NCBI GenBank assembly: GCA_913043005.1
Contig: CAJWKU010000002.1
Coordinates: 1 to 64,000 of the forward strand
Length of the DNA: 64,000 bases
Reading direction: 5' to 3'
From: an uncultured Cryomorphaceae bacterium
Lineage (GTDB): Bacteria; Bacteroidota; Bacteroidia; Flavobacteriales; Schleiferiaceae
Below the pieces are notes generated by a model, which was not told the origin of the DNA, ran no database searches, and saw nothing but the letters and a program-made list of their open reading frames with translations. Position numbers and translations under genes: made by a program. This document shows positions 33,598 to 43,212 of this stretch, in pieces (positions within the stretch are counted from its first letter, which is position 1; each line of letters begins with the position of its first letter).

Positions 33598-35010
33598 ATG
33601 GACGCTCTTAATCAAAATATTTTTAAAATCATAGGATCTATTTCTGATGAAATGAATACGCAATGCTTTGTCGTTGGCGGATGGGTTCGAGATAAAATGA
33701 TGAATAGAGAGAACTCAATGGATATCGATATTGTGGCAGTTGGAAACGCTCTCGATTTAGCAAAAAAATGTTCTAAAAATCTCAAAGGAAGTAAAGTTTC
33801 AGTTTTTAAAAAATTTGGAACTGCCCATTTCAAAGTCGATAATATCAATATTGAATTTGTCCAGGCTAGATCAGAAAGCTACACACCGGATTCAAGAAAA
33901 CCAAAGGTTGAGGCTTCTACTTTGAAAGAAGATCAATTAAGAAGAGACTTTACAATAAATAGTCTCGCGATAAGCTTGAACAAAGAAAGTTGGGGGAAGT
34001 TAGTAGATCCCTTTGACGGAACAAACGATTTAAAGAACAAAATAATTCGTACTCCCCTTAAAGCAGACAAAACATTTGCGGATGATCCACTTCGAATGCT
34101 AAGAGCAATTCGTTTTGCCTCCCAGTTAAATTTTAAAATTGAGGCAAAAACTTTCCAAGGAATAAAAGAAAGCGCAAATCGAATATCTATTTTATCTGCT
34201 GAACGAATACATGTTGAATTAAATAAAATAATGCTTTGCGACACCCCTTCCGTAGGCCTTGCATTGCTTCAAGAGTCAGGACTAATGCCGCTAATCCTTC
34301 CCGAGGTATCCGCCTTAGAAGGTGTAGATGAGATAGAAGGTCACATGCACAAAGATAATTTTTGGCACACTTTAGAAGTTGTTGACAATCTAGCTAAAAT
34401 TTCTGATGATTTGTGGCATAGATGGTCTGCTCTTTTACATGATATTGGAAAACCACCAGTTAAAAAATTTTTGGAAAATGTAGGGTGGACATTTCATGGT
34501 CACGAATATCTAGGTGGCAAAATGGCTCGTAGTATCTTTAAACGATTATCTCTACCTCAAGATGAAAGGCTTCAGTTTGTAATGAAATTAATTCGAATGA
34601 GCTCCAGGCCCATAGCAGTGTCTAGTGATGTTGCGACAGAGAGTGCAGTAAGAAGATTACTATTTGACGCAGGTAACAGTATTGATAGTTTAATGGAATT
34701 ATGTGAGGCCGACATTACAACCAAAAACCCTAAAAGGAAAAAAAAATATCTTGAAAATTTTAAAATTGTTCGTCAAAGACTTATTGAAGTTGAAAAGCGT
34801 GACAAATTAAGAAACTGGCAACCTCCTGTTGACGGAGTTCAACTAATGAAGTGGTTTAATTTAAGTCCAGGTAAAGAAATCGGTAATATAAAGGCATTGA
34901 TCCGAGAAGCCGTTCTCGATGGAGAAATCTCAAATACCTTTGAAGCTGCAAAAAAACTTGCATATGGTTATGCTAAAGAAAATGGAATTATTGAACTAAA
35001 TGATGACTAA
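33598..35010 (+). CDS. cca: CCA-adding tRNA nucleotidyltransferase with HD domain
   Basis: A 470-residue class II nucleotidyltransferase. The head has VVGGWVRDKMM and the metal pair DIDIV, then RRDFTINSLAI and the neck domain; the C-terminal half carries an HD phosphohydrolase domain (HTLEVV...LLHDIGKPP). It adds or repairs the 3' CCA, which fits the two tRNAs in the window that do not encode CCA. A poly(A) polymerase role cannot be excluded. It overlaps the pRiA4b-like gene by 11 nt. Confidence 0.95.
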   Translation: MDALNQNIFKIIGSISDEMNTQCFVVGGWVRDKMMNRENSMDIDIVAVGNALDLAKKCSKNLKGSKVSVFKKFGTAHFKVDNINIEFVQARSESYTPDSRKPKVEASTLKEDQLRRDFTINSLAISLNKESWGKLVDPFDGTNDLKNKIIRTPLKADKTFADDPLRMLRAIRFASQLNFKIEAKTFQGIKESANRISILSAERIHVELNKIMLCDTPSVGLALLQESGLMPLILPEVSALEGVDEIEGHMHKDNFWHTLEVVDNLAKISDDLWHRWSALLHDIGKPPVKKFLENVGWTFHGHEYLGGKMARSIFKRLSLPQDERLQFVMKLIRMSSRPIAVSSDVATESAVRRLLFDAGNSIDSLMELCEADITTKNPKRKKKYLENFKIVRQRLIEVEKRDKLRNWQPPVDGVQLMKWFNLSPGKEIGNIKALIREAVLDGEISNTFEAAKKLAYGYAKENGIIELNDD

Positions 35011-35515
35011 AAAACTTGTAATAAGAGCAATACTAAATTGCAACGAAGACGTATTTCGTGATATAGCTATATCGGGATCTGAAACTTTGGAGGAGCTGCA
35101 TTTGCAAATATCAAAAGCATATGAGTTAGATAGCGGTCAAATGGCTTCATTTTATAAAACAGATGATAACTGGGTTCAATTAGAAGAGATTCCATTAATG
35201 TCAATGGATCCAAAAACCAATGACTCCATGAAGGATTACTCATGTGAAAAAATCCTAGGAGAATCTGGCGCTAGATTAATTTTTGTCTACGATTTCCTTG
35301 CTATGTGGACTTTTATGATAGAATTTATTAGATCCTCAGATGAGATTATAAATAAACCCGAAGTAGTTCTTAAATATGGAGAAAGACCAGAGAACGCTCC
35401 TGATCCAGAATTTGAAGGTCATGGAGGAACAATGTCTGGAGAGGATAACGAAGAGGATGAATATGGATACGATGAAGGTGACTTGAATAATGGGTTTTCC
35501 TCAGAGCCCTACTAA
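35000..35515 (+). CDS. pRiA4b ORF-3-like protein
   Basis: A 171-residue cytoplasmic protein. Residues 1-110 (KLVIRAILNCNEDVFRDIAI...SGQMASFYKTDDNWVQLEEI...LIFVYDFLAMWTFMIEF) match the plasmid pRiA4b ORF-3 fold; the tail is very acidic (EDNEEDEYGYDEGD). The function is unknown. It overlaps cca by 11 nt and its stop overlaps that of the convergent 98-residue gene by 4 nt. Confidence 0.82.
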   Translation: MMTKKLVIRAILNCNEDVFRDIAISGSETLEELHLQISKAYELDSGQMASFYKTDDNWVQLEEIPLMSMDPKTNDSMKDYSCEKILGESGARLIFVYDFLAMWTFMIEFIRSSDEIINKPEVVLKYGERPENAPDPEFEGHGGTMSGEDNEEDEYGYDEGDLNNGFSSEPY

Positions 35516-35808
35516 AGTTCCACTTTTCGGATTGACTTGACAGGAATCCGTTGATTTTCTTTGAAAACAACCCAGTCATTAGTGCATGCCCATAAAGTAG
35601 TACTTACGGTATAGCATCCTGACTTACTCAAAAATTCAATGCACACTTTTTTCTCTTCAACATTACCCATGAAAGTTGCTTCTTGCAGCTTCTTTTGACG
35701 CAGATTTCTTGCACGATCAGAATCCAATACATCAAATTTTAGAAATTCTAAACCTAATATAGCGTTCCTTTGTATGTCAGAACATTTCGTCTTTTTTTTT
35801 GCAACCAT
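35512..35808 (-). CDS. Conserved small protein of unknown function
   Basis: A 98-residue protein, basic at the N-terminus (MVAKKKTKCSD) with a compact mixed C-terminal part (SKSGCYTVSTTLWACTNDWVVFKENQRIPVKSI in pieces). I do not recognise the family; it could be a small nucleic-acid-binding beta-barrel. It is divergent from miaA (50 bp) and convergent with the pRiA4b-like gene (4-bp overlap), so it fills the gap exactly, which supports it being real. Confidence 0.65.
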   Translation of the reverse strand: MVAKKKTKCSDIQRNAILGLEFLKFDVLDSDRARNLRQKKLQEATFMGNVEEKKVCIEFLSKSGCYTVSTTLWACTNDWVVFKENQRIPVKSIRKVEL

Positions 35809-35858
35809 TTAAATACAAGTTACAAAGAAGTGAGCGCTCTCGGGTTTACCTTCGTAAA

Positions 35859-36761
35859 ATGAAGAGATCTCATATTTGGATGATTCATGGACCTACTGCC
35901 GCAGGAAAAACTCAATTAGCGATAGAATGGTCACAAGAACGAAATTGCGAAATTTTGAGTTGTGATGCCCGACAAATATATAAAGAACTCAATATAGGTG
36001 TCGCTAGACCTAGTTTAGAAGATTTGAACAAAGTCCGGCATATGGGAATTGCCAGCCATACCATTCATGGGTCTATGACTGCTATTTCTTTTGCCAAATG
36101 GGCGAAGCCACTTATCGATTCATCATTGAAAAAACACGGAGAAATTGTAATTGTTGGTGGCAGCGGACTTTATGCAAAATCTATATTATTTAAATCTGAC
36201 AGTCTTCCGGCAGAAAATATAGAATTAAGAAAGCAGCTGGAGATTGAATGGAGTAAAAATCCAGATAATCTAATAAATGAACTTAAAAAAGTTGATCAAG
36301 AATATGCGAAAAATTGTGACTTAAAAAATTCACGAAGAGTAATAAGGGCACTAGAAATAATTTCTACCACAGGAAAAAAATACTCAAGCCTAAGAACTCA
36401 AAAAGTAGCAAAACCAAATTTTCACGCAATGATTCACCAATTTGCTATTTGGCCTGAGATGAAAGATCTTGAAACCAGGATTTTAGCAAGAACTAAAAAT
36501 ATGCTCAATTCTGGTCTTGTTGAAGAGGCTAAAAAACTAGAAAAACATAAAGACCTTAGAGCCATGCAAACTGTTGGATATAAAGAAATTTATGCAAACC
36601 CTAAAGGATCGAAGGATCAGTTTTTAACTAAAATAGCTCTTCATACAAGACAATATGCAAAACGGCAAATGACATGGTTAAAGCGAGAGAATGAAATTAA
36701 AAAAATATCGATTGGCCCCAATGCGACGGTAGAGATGAAAAATTTCAATTATTCAGAATGA
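35859..36761 (+). CDS. miaA: tRNA dimethylallyltransferase MiaA
   Basis: A 300-residue enzyme that prenylates A37 of tRNAs reading UNN codons. It has the P-loop GPTAAGKTQLAIEW, the DARQIY catalytic loop, IVGGSGLYAKSI, and the C-terminal LHTRQYAKRQMTWLKRE signature. I start at the ATG 35859 (MKRSHIWMIHGPT); an earlier in-frame start at 35799 adds a basic leader foreign to the family and overlaps the divergent gene. TACCTTCG (35847-35854) ends 4 nt before the ATG. It overlaps lpxK by ATGA. Confidence 0.96.
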   Translation: MKRSHIWMIHGPTAAGKTQLAIEWSQERNCEILSCDARQIYKELNIGVARPSLEDLNKVRHMGIASHTIHGSMTAISFAKWAKPLIDSSLKKHGEIVIVGGSGLYAKSILFKSDSLPAENIELRKQLEIEWSKNPDNLINELKKVDQEYAKNCDLKNSRRVIRALEIISTTGKKYSSLRTQKVAKPNFHAMIHQFAIWPEMKDLETRILARTKNMLNSGLVEEAKKLEKHKDLRAMQTVGYKEIYANPKGSKDQFLTKIALHTRQYAKRQMTWLKRENEIKKISIGPNATVEMKNFNYSE

Positions 36762-37822
36762 ACTGGAAAACGCCACATCGATACCTTAGGCTACTGAGTC
36801 CCTTTTATTTGTTGATTTTGCAGTTGCATCGTTCGATTTATGAATGGAAAATTCTGGTCCCATTCAGACCAAATCAAGCAACTCTTGTCATAGGTAATCT
36901 TCATTCTGGAGGAACAGGAAAAACCCCTTTAGCAATTTGGATCTTACTAAAGATTCAGAATAAAATACCTTATTCAGCATATGTATCTAGGGGATATGGA
37001 CGAAAAACTTGGGCTACCAGATTAGTAAAGAATAAATCTAGCGTTGCTGAAGTTGGAGATGAAGCTCGAATGTTAAGGTCAAAACTTCAAGATAATGTTG
37101 CGGTAATTGTAGCAAAAAGAAGACGGGCTGCGTTCCCGCTAATACCCATAAATGCTCCAGTAATTTTAGATGACGCCTTTCAGCATTGGGATATTAAATC
37201 ACCCCTAAGCATTTTGGTTTGCCCACATAATCAATGGTATACGCAAGAATTAGTTCTTCCTGCAGGGCCACTAAGAGAACCTTTTGGGGCTGCAGATAGA
37301 GCTAGCGCCGTGGTAGTTACAAAATGCCCATATGAAATTAATGAGTATGAAAAATTAGAGATTCGCAACAAACTAAATATTAACAAAAATCAACAATTAT
37401 TTTGTGCTCAAGAGGCCATGGGCTCTCCTGCCGCCGAATTTGGTTCGCCGGAATGGTCAGGAAAAGAAATGGCTCTAATAGTTTCTGGAATAGGTCAACC
37501 AGAAAGATATTTTTCTCATGTCAAAAATTCGGATTTTTTTAACAATGATGGTAATGCTGTCGGATTTTTAAGATTTGGGGATCACGCTCCTTGGACTCAT
37601 AAGAACATTACTAGAGTTCTAAAAACCGCACAAAATGTTCACTGTAATACTTTGATTTTCACTGAAAAAGATATTGCTAGGCTAGATCATCTACCTAAAG
37701 AGTGGTCTGATTTCTCCATCTATTCTATACCACATAAACTAGACTTTGGGAATGATGAGACAATCTTCCTATCCTGGTTAAACAATCAATGGAAGGCCCA
37801 TGGTTACAACTTATCTTTGTAG
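36758..37822 (+). CDS. lpxK: Tetraacyldisaccharide 4'-kinase LpxK
   Basis: A 354-residue inner-membrane-associated kinase that makes lipid IVA in lipid A synthesis. One N-terminal hydrophobic helix (residues about 10-22) is followed by the P-loop GNLHSGGTGKTPLA and VILDDAFQHW. It confirms a Gram-negative envelope with lipid A. The start overlaps miaA by 4 nt; gatB begins 2 nt after the stop. Confidence 0.95.
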   Translation: MNWKTPHRYLRLLSPFYLLILQLHRSIYEWKILVPFRPNQATLVIGNLHSGGTGKTPLAIWILLKIQNKIPYSAYVSRGYGRKTWATRLVKNKSSVAEVGDEARMLRSKLQDNVAVIVAKRRRAAFPLIPINAPVILDDAFQHWDIKSPLSILVCPHNQWYTQELVLPAGPLREPFGAADRASAVVVTKCPYEINEYEKLEIRNKLNINKNQQLFCAQEAMGSPAAEFGSPEWSGKEMALIVSGIGQPERYFSHVKNSDFFNNDGNAVGFLRFGDHAPWTHKNITRVLKTAQNVHCNTLIFTEKDIARLDHLPKEWSDFSIYSIPHKLDFGNDETIFLSWLNNQWKAHGYNLSL

Positions 37823-37824
37823 CT

Positions 37825-39282
37825 ATGAGTATAGCTAATACACCTCTTTACGAATCAGTAATTGGACTAGAGGTTCATGTTCAAATGAATACTATATCTA
37901 AGGCTTACTCCTCTGATGGATACACCTATGGATCTGCTCCCAACACCCAAGTTAGTCCTGTAACACTTGGACACCCTGGAACCCTTCCAAAAGCAAATAT
38001 TCAAGTTGTAAAAAATGCCATTAAACTAGGGATCGCATGTGACTGTAATATTCGAGAATTTAATTCGTATGCGAGAAAAAATTATTTCTATCCAGATCTT
38101 CCCAAAGGATATCAGATAACGCAGGACGAAACACCAATTTGTTTTGGAGGCGGAGTTTGGATCACATTTAAAGATGAGAGTAAAAAAAAAATTGGATTGA
38201 CAAGAATCCATATGGAAGAAGATACGGGCAAGTCCATTCATGATCTTGATCCATTTAATACATTAATAGACCTTAACCGTGCAGGTGTTCCCCTGTTAGA
38301 AATCGTTTCTGAACCAGATTTTCGTAGCGGAGAAGAAGCATATTTATACCTTCAAGAAGTTAGAAAACTTGTCCGCTACTTAAATATTTCTGATGGCAAT
38401 ATGGAGGAAGGCTCCCTTCGATGTGATGTAAATATTTCAATAAGACCAGAGGGTAGAGAGAAATTCGGAACAAAAGTAGAAGTCAAAAATTTAAATTCAT
38501 TTAGACATGTACAGCGAGCTATAGATTTTGAGTTTCAAAGGCAATCTGATTTACTGAATTCAGGAAATACTGTATTTCAAGAAACCAGAACATTCGATGC
38601 TTCTACGGGAACCACTATAATGCTGAGAACTAAAGAAAATGCTAATGATTACAGATATTTCATTGAACCCGATCTAGCGCCAGTAAGAATAACAGAATCA
38701 TTCAAAAAGACAATTGCTGAATCAATGCCTCCGCTGCCTCAAGACTTAGTTCAAAGATATACTAGTGAACTGGGACTGAGTAAATATGATGCCGAACTAA
38801 TAACTGAGAATAAAGAAACCGCATTATATTTTGAAAAATTACTCCAAACTGGTTGCTCTGCAAAAGCAGGAGCTAATTGGCTAATGGGCCCCATTCAAGG
38901 CTATCTAAATGAGAATGCTCAAAATTGGAATGATTGGTCTATGCCAGCAGATAAATTGGGAGAGTTAATTTCTATTGTAGAGACCAACTTGGTCAGTTTT
39001 AGTGCCGCATCACAACAAATTCTTCCATTACTAATACAAGAGCCCGATAAAATTCCAAAAACAATAGCAGAAGACCTGAAATTAATTCAGCAAAGCGATG
39101 CTGATGCGCTAATGATTCCCATTCAAAAGGCCCTGGATAAGTACCCCGAAAAAGTTGAAGAATACCGTGCGGGAAAAAAAGGATTAATTGGCTTATTTAT
39201 GGGCGAGGTTATGAAAATCACCAAAGGATCTGCAGACCCCAGCATAACGAATAAATTGCTTCGTAAAATACTGGACTCATGA
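37825..39282 (+). CDS. gatB: Asp/Glu-tRNA amidotransferase subunit B
   Basis: A 485-residue subunit of GatCAB, which converts Glu-tRNA(Gln) or Asp-tRNA(Asn) to the amide. ESVIGLEVHVQMNT, YPDLPKGYQITQ, GVPLLEIVSEPD and GSLRCDVNIS are diagnostic, with a GatB/YqeY helical tail. I start at MSIANTPLYE (37825), since the longer frame from 37789 runs back into lpxK. GatA and GatC are not here. The stop overlaps the next lipoprotein start by 4 nt. Confidence 0.97.
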   Translation: MSIANTPLYESVIGLEVHVQMNTISKAYSSDGYTYGSAPNTQVSPVTLGHPGTLPKANIQVVKNAIKLGIACDCNIREFNSYARKNYFYPDLPKGYQITQDETPICFGGGVWITFKDESKKKIGLTRIHMEEDTGKSIHDLDPFNTLIDLNRAGVPLLEIVSEPDFRSGEEAYLYLQEVRKLVRYLNISDGNMEEGSLRCDVNISIRPEGREKFGTKVEVKNLNSFRHVQRAIDFEFQRQSDLLNSGNTVFQETRTFDASTGTTIMLRTKENANDYRYFIEPDLAPVRITESFKKTIAESMPPLPQDLVQRYTSELGLSKYDAELITENKETALYFEKLLQTGCSAKAGANWLMGPIQGYLNENAQNWNDWSMPADKLGELISIVETNLVSFSAASQQILPLLIQEPDKIPKTIAEDLKLIQQSDADALMIPIQKALDKYPEKVEEYRAGKKGLIGLFMGEVMKITKGSADPSITNKLLRKILDS

Positions 39283-39983
39283 GATTTATAAAATTGATCT
39301 TAATGGTCATAATAATCAATGGATGCAGTAACGATTCTGTTTCGGTCAATTTCAGTATTGAAGGCGCGTCAAACGCGGTAATAGTAAGGATTGATGGGGA
39401 GCATACTGTACCATGGGATACAGTTAAAATTATTAATAATGAACTAAAATTAGATCTTCCTTTAGATTCAACATTGATGACTTTCTACTACTTTATTTTT
39501 GACTCTGGTGCAAGTCTAAGAATTGGAGTGGAACCCGGTGACAAGTTAATTGGATCTGTAAATGCTTCCGGTTCACTGACAGACTATGAGTTAACGGGAT
39601 CTGAATTAAGCGAACAACTTCTCGCTCTTTACCAGCCTGTCCTTGAATCATCGAGAATAATTGACTCCTTAGATGAATACAGAAAGCTAAGTAACGAACC
39701 GGATAGTAATTATATCCAAATAGAAACTAGACATTACAAATTCTTAGAGAACCGATATTATAGTCATAAGAAAGAAATTCTTAAAGTAATGGCAATGGAT
39801 TCAAGCAATTTATCGAATGTTTTTGGGTTCTTTCAAAAAGTTGCAGCTGCTCCTCTTTTTTCATCAAAAGAAGAAGACCATATCTTTTTCCGAGAATTTG
39901 GAGATGTCATCATTGAAAAACATCCAAACCATCCTCTTGCTAAAATATTTATTCTTGAACGCAAGAGAATTCTCGGTCAATAA
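39279..39983 (+). CDS. Lipoprotein resembling a TlpA/AhpC N-terminal domain
   Basis: A 234-residue lipoprotein (lipobox INGC, C16). The beta-rich first half with YELTGSELSEQLLALYQPVLE and a helical second half resembles the DUF4369-type N-terminal part of Bacteroidota TlpA-like proteins, but the thioredoxin domain with its CxxC, which normally follows, is absent. A strong terminator lies 9 nt after the stop, so this is the natural end of the gene. It overlaps gatB by ATGA. Confidence 0.7.
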   Translation: MRFIKLILMVIIINGCSNDSVSVNFSIEGASNAVIVRIDGEHTVPWDTVKIINNELKLDLPLDSTLMTFYYFIFDSGASLRIGVEPGDKLIGSVNASGSLTDYELTGSELSEQLLALYQPVLESSRIIDSLDEYRKLSNEPDSNYIQIETRHYKFLENRYYSHKKEILKVMAMDSSNLSNVFGFFQKVAAAPLFSSKEEDHIFFREFGDVIIEKHPNHPLAKIFILERKRILGQ

Positions 39984-39991
39984 TTCTGAAC

Positions 39992-40025
39992 AAAAAAAAG
40001 GCCCCATTCGCATGGGGCTTTTTTA
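39992..40025. terminator. Bidirectional terminator
   Basis: A 7-bp stem GCCCCAT/ATGGGGC (40001-40018) with loop TCGC lies between an A-run and a T-run. It ends the miaA-lpxK-gatB unit and the minus-strand T9SS gene. Confidence 0.93.
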
Positions 40026-40041
40026 AGAATTAATGTTGAAT

Positions 40042-43000
40042 TTATTGAATAACAATAATTTCGCTTAAGGCCCGGCCGTTCTGGATTCTTGTCACAAGAT
40101 AATTTCCTGCGGCAATGTTTGATACATCCATAGTTAATTTATCCATACCAAAAGGAACTCTTGACATGTCTATACGTCTAACAATAGAACCATTCATACT
40201 TCTGATATTCACCTGAAGATCACCAGAAACCAATGGGACATTAAGAGACTCAGAAGTGGGATTAGGATAAATTCCCAGAGCCAACGTCTTCTCAGAAATT
40301 TCATCCTCATCAGCACCAACAGTATTAGCAACCGCAGTTGAAGTTGTACTGTAATAACCCCGTCCGTGAGTTGCAATAAATAAGTCTCCTTCTGTAGGGC
40401 TTGATCCTGCAGCAGTTGAATCGTAATTGTATCCGGTACGATATTGCTCAATCTGGAAAACTGGAACACGAACCATTCCGCTATTTTCCTCGGTATAAGT
40501 AGGTGATACCGAAGTTAAATTATCTGTCATAAAAATTCCCCATTCTGTTCCAACAATCAAACGATTATTATCGTGCTTGTCAAAGGAAATAGAATATGCT
40601 GGAACGGTTGGTAGATTTCCTTGCTTCGAAGCAAAAGTTGGATTTGCTGAAAGAGCATTACTAGAATAGTATACAAAAGTTGAATTATTATAATTTCCAA
40701 GAGATACAGCCACCCTGTTTGGGTTATTTGGATCAATATCGATACCTGTAATACTGCGACTACCAAATGTATTAATCAAATCAACCGTTATCAATTTATT
40801 CGCACTATCAATGTGAGCGTCAGCAGCAGATCTAGCAGACTGAAGATTAGATATTCGATATAATCTTCCATTTGTAGTTCCCACAAAAAGATGATCACCA
40901 TCTGCTGAAATCTCCATGTATTGGGGAAATATACCATAAGTACTACTTCCAAAATGGGCAATCTGCCACCATTCAGGCGTGCCACTAAAGTCTAGGGCAC
41001 CTCGGGTCATCCATATGCCTCCCATTGTTGGGAATGTAGCATTGGTTTGAGATGCATTACCGACTATATATATTGATTGCACTGGGTCCTGAACAGTTAA
41101 AATATCTCCGACATTCATTACTGATGTTGTTGTCACATCTATTGGAAGAGCACCAATTGCTGATGGCAATACCAAATCTGAAGCCGCTGGTAAAAAAACA
41201 TCGCAACTAAGAATGATCTCAGCGATTGGAGCAGATGTGAACGTAAGCTCAAAATAAGCACTATCAGGATGGAAAAAACCCGTCACTCCTGAGCCATTAA
41301 TATTACCTTGAGCATCTGCAGTTTCTGAAATGGATCCAACATTTAATTCAAATGTAGCTGGCAAATATTGCACCGCCGGTTGGCTATGATTAATCTTCCC
41401 TTTAAAGACTTTTTTAATCCCATCCCCATAACCCATGGATCTCAGGCCTGGAAGCAATTCATATCTTATGGTATCTTCTGAATTCGGATCATTACTGGTT
41501 TCCCATAATTCCATTGGCATCATGAAACTCGATAAGGCTTTTCCTTGCGAAACAGGTAATGTCATAAGAGGAGACCAGAATGTCTCGGCATTATTACCAT
41601 AACCGTCATTAGAACGGTAGAAAGATCCACCCTGAGATTCAAAAAAGTGAACTTTCGGAGTTAACCATGAAATCTCGGCATATCCTCCATCACCACCTCC
41701 GGTTTTGATGCCTGAATTTGGAGAAAGAAGACTTCCGTCTAAATAAATTGTTCCATTATCCTGACCACCGCCTAATATCTTTCTATCTCTTCCCACGGAA
41801 ACACCAAACTGAGTAAACGTGTTGTAATTCTTATTTCTTTCAGCCCAAGTCAATCCACCGTCGGAAGACTTAAAGACACCTCCATCATTAACGGCATAAA
41901 CAATATTTGAATTATTTGGGTCAAAAACCATATCATGACTATCTGAATGAATGTATATTGGGTTGCCAATACCTCCATAATTAGTAGTTGCTTGGCTCCA
42001 GCCCTGGCTCAATGACCATTTCCATATCGTTATGCCGCCAAGATAAATTAAGTCTTTGTCATGAGCAGAAACAGCAAAAAGCAAGTCATACTTTCCCTGA
42101 CAAGTTTGGTTCGAGGAAAATTGACTATTTGTGTAACAGAGTGGGTCAAAATTGTTTGATCTTTGACCGATCCTACTCCACGTTGTCCCTCCATCAATGG
42201 ACCTGTAAACGGCACGGAGCTTATTTCCATTAGTTTGAACACAATAAACATAGTTTTCATCTTGAGGGCTAATTGAATATCTCACTCGAGCCGTACCTCC
42301 GGCACGAGGAAGACTAGTGGAAGTTATTAATGCTGCTGAAATTTCTGTGAAAGTTGATCCATCAGATGAATACATCGTATTTCCATTACGGTTCACAAAT
42401 AACTTACCAGTTACAGAAATTGCAAAATCCCATATATTACCTCCCATTAGACCTGTCCATGTGAGTCCACCGTCTGTTGACTTTTTAAATCCTGTATTGG
42501 TGGCAGCGTATACTGTATTTCCTGCAGGATCAGTGGGGTCAGCTTCAATCCTAGGAACAGAACTCCAACCTATTGTAGTAGATAATTCAGTCCATGTGTT
42601 TCCTCTATCTGTTGACTTTAGAACACCTTTACCCATGAATTGGGGTGATGAACTTGCTCCACCACCACCGTAACCCTGAAAAAGCTCTCCGGTTCCAACA
42701 TAAATATCACCGTTTGGAGTTTGGGTCATGGAAACTATACTCTGATTATGAGTTGGGTCACCTATATGGTTCCAGGTTGCCCCACCATTTATTGATTTAA
42801 ATATTCCTCCACCAACAGATCCGGCGTAAAGATGAGAAGAATTGTCTTTATCAATAAGCAGGGCGCGCGTTCTTCCACCATAATTGTCCGGACCTTTTGT
42901 CTCCCAGGTCAGAGAATTCGTTTTGTTCGTTGGAAGAGCGTTTATCTCATCGGTTGCCTTTTGGATATCAGCTTCAGTAACTAACCCGGTTATTTCATTG

Positions 43001-43170
43001 GCACGCATTGAATTTATATACTCGGCATAACCAGCAATTCCATTCGGTGCAAACGCATTACTGTCGCGCGCCTGGTATCGTGCTTCTTGACTAGAATTAA
43101 AGAATGAAAAGGCTATCGCAATTACTAAAGAAACTGAGCCTAAAAAATAATGTTGAATTTTTAATCGCAT
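40042..43170 (-). CDS. T9SS-exported BNR/sortilin-type beta-propeller protein
   Basis: A 1042-residue exported protein. It has a signal peptide, then at least five BNR-type repeats of the form S-x-D-x-G-x-T-W (SINGGATWN, STDRGNTWT, STDGGLTWT, SIDGGTTWS, SSDGGLTWA), as in VPS10/sortilin propellers. The last 75 residues are a type A T9SS sorting domain (LGIYPNPTSESLNV, later GNYLV). It should cross the outer membrane by T9SS and be released or anchored. The ligand or substrate is unknown. Monocistronic, ends at a terminator. Confidence 0.92.
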   Translation of the reverse strand: MRLKIQHYFLGSVSLVIAIAFSFFNSSQEARYQARDSNAFAPNGIAGYAEYINSMRANEITGLVTEADIQKATDEINALPTNKTNSLTWETKGPDNYGGRTRALLIDKDNSSHLYAGSVGGGIFKSINGGATWNHIGDPTHNQSIVSMTQTPNGDIYVGTGELFQGYGGGGASSSPQFMGKGVLKSTDRGNTWTELSTTIGWSSVPRIEADPTDPAGNTVYAATNTGFKKSTDGGLTWTGLMGGNIWDFAISVTGKLFVNRNGNTMYSSDGSTFTEISAALITSTSLPRAGGTARVRYSISPQDENYVYCVQTNGNKLRAVYRSIDGGTTWSRIGQRSNNFDPLCYTNSQFSSNQTCQGKYDLLFAVSAHDKDLIYLGGITIWKWSLSQGWSQATTNYGGIGNPIYIHSDSHDMVFDPNNSNIVYAVNDGGVFKSSDGGLTWAERNKNYNTFTQFGVSVGRDRKILGGGQDNGTIYLDGSLLSPNSGIKTGGGDGGYAEISWLTPKVHFFESQGGSFYRSNDGYGNNAETFWSPLMTLPVSQGKALSSFMMPMELWETSNDPNSEDTIRYELLPGLRSMGYGDGIKKVFKGKINHSQPAVQYLPATFELNVGSISETADAQGNINGSGVTGFFHPDSAYFELTFTSAPIAEIILSCDVFLPAASDLVLPSAIGALPIDVTTTSVMNVGDILTVQDPVQSIYIVGNASQTNATFPTMGGIWMTRGALDFSGTPEWWQIAHFGSSTYGIFPQYMEISADGDHLFVGTTNGRLYRISNLQSARSAADAHIDSANKLITVDLINTFGSRSITGIDIDPNNPNRVAVSLGNYNNSTFVYYSSNALSANPTFASKQGNLPTVPAYSISFDKHDNNRLIVGTEWGIFMTDNLTSVSPTYTEENSGMVRVPVFQIEQYRTGYNYDSTAAGSSPTEGDLFIATHGRGYYSTTSTAVANTVGADEDEISEKTLALGIYPNPTSESLNVPLVSGDLQVNIRSMNGSIVRRIDMSRVPFGMDKLTMDVSNIAAGNYLVTRIQNGRALSEIIVIQ

Positions 43171-43212
43171 TGTTATATAATTTTCTATCTGTTAAAAATA
43201 CTACGTAAATGA

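Noticed and set aside
42317-42673. 118-codon plus-strand frame opposite the T9SS gene
   Set aside because: Antisense of the BNR repeat region; no signal of its own.
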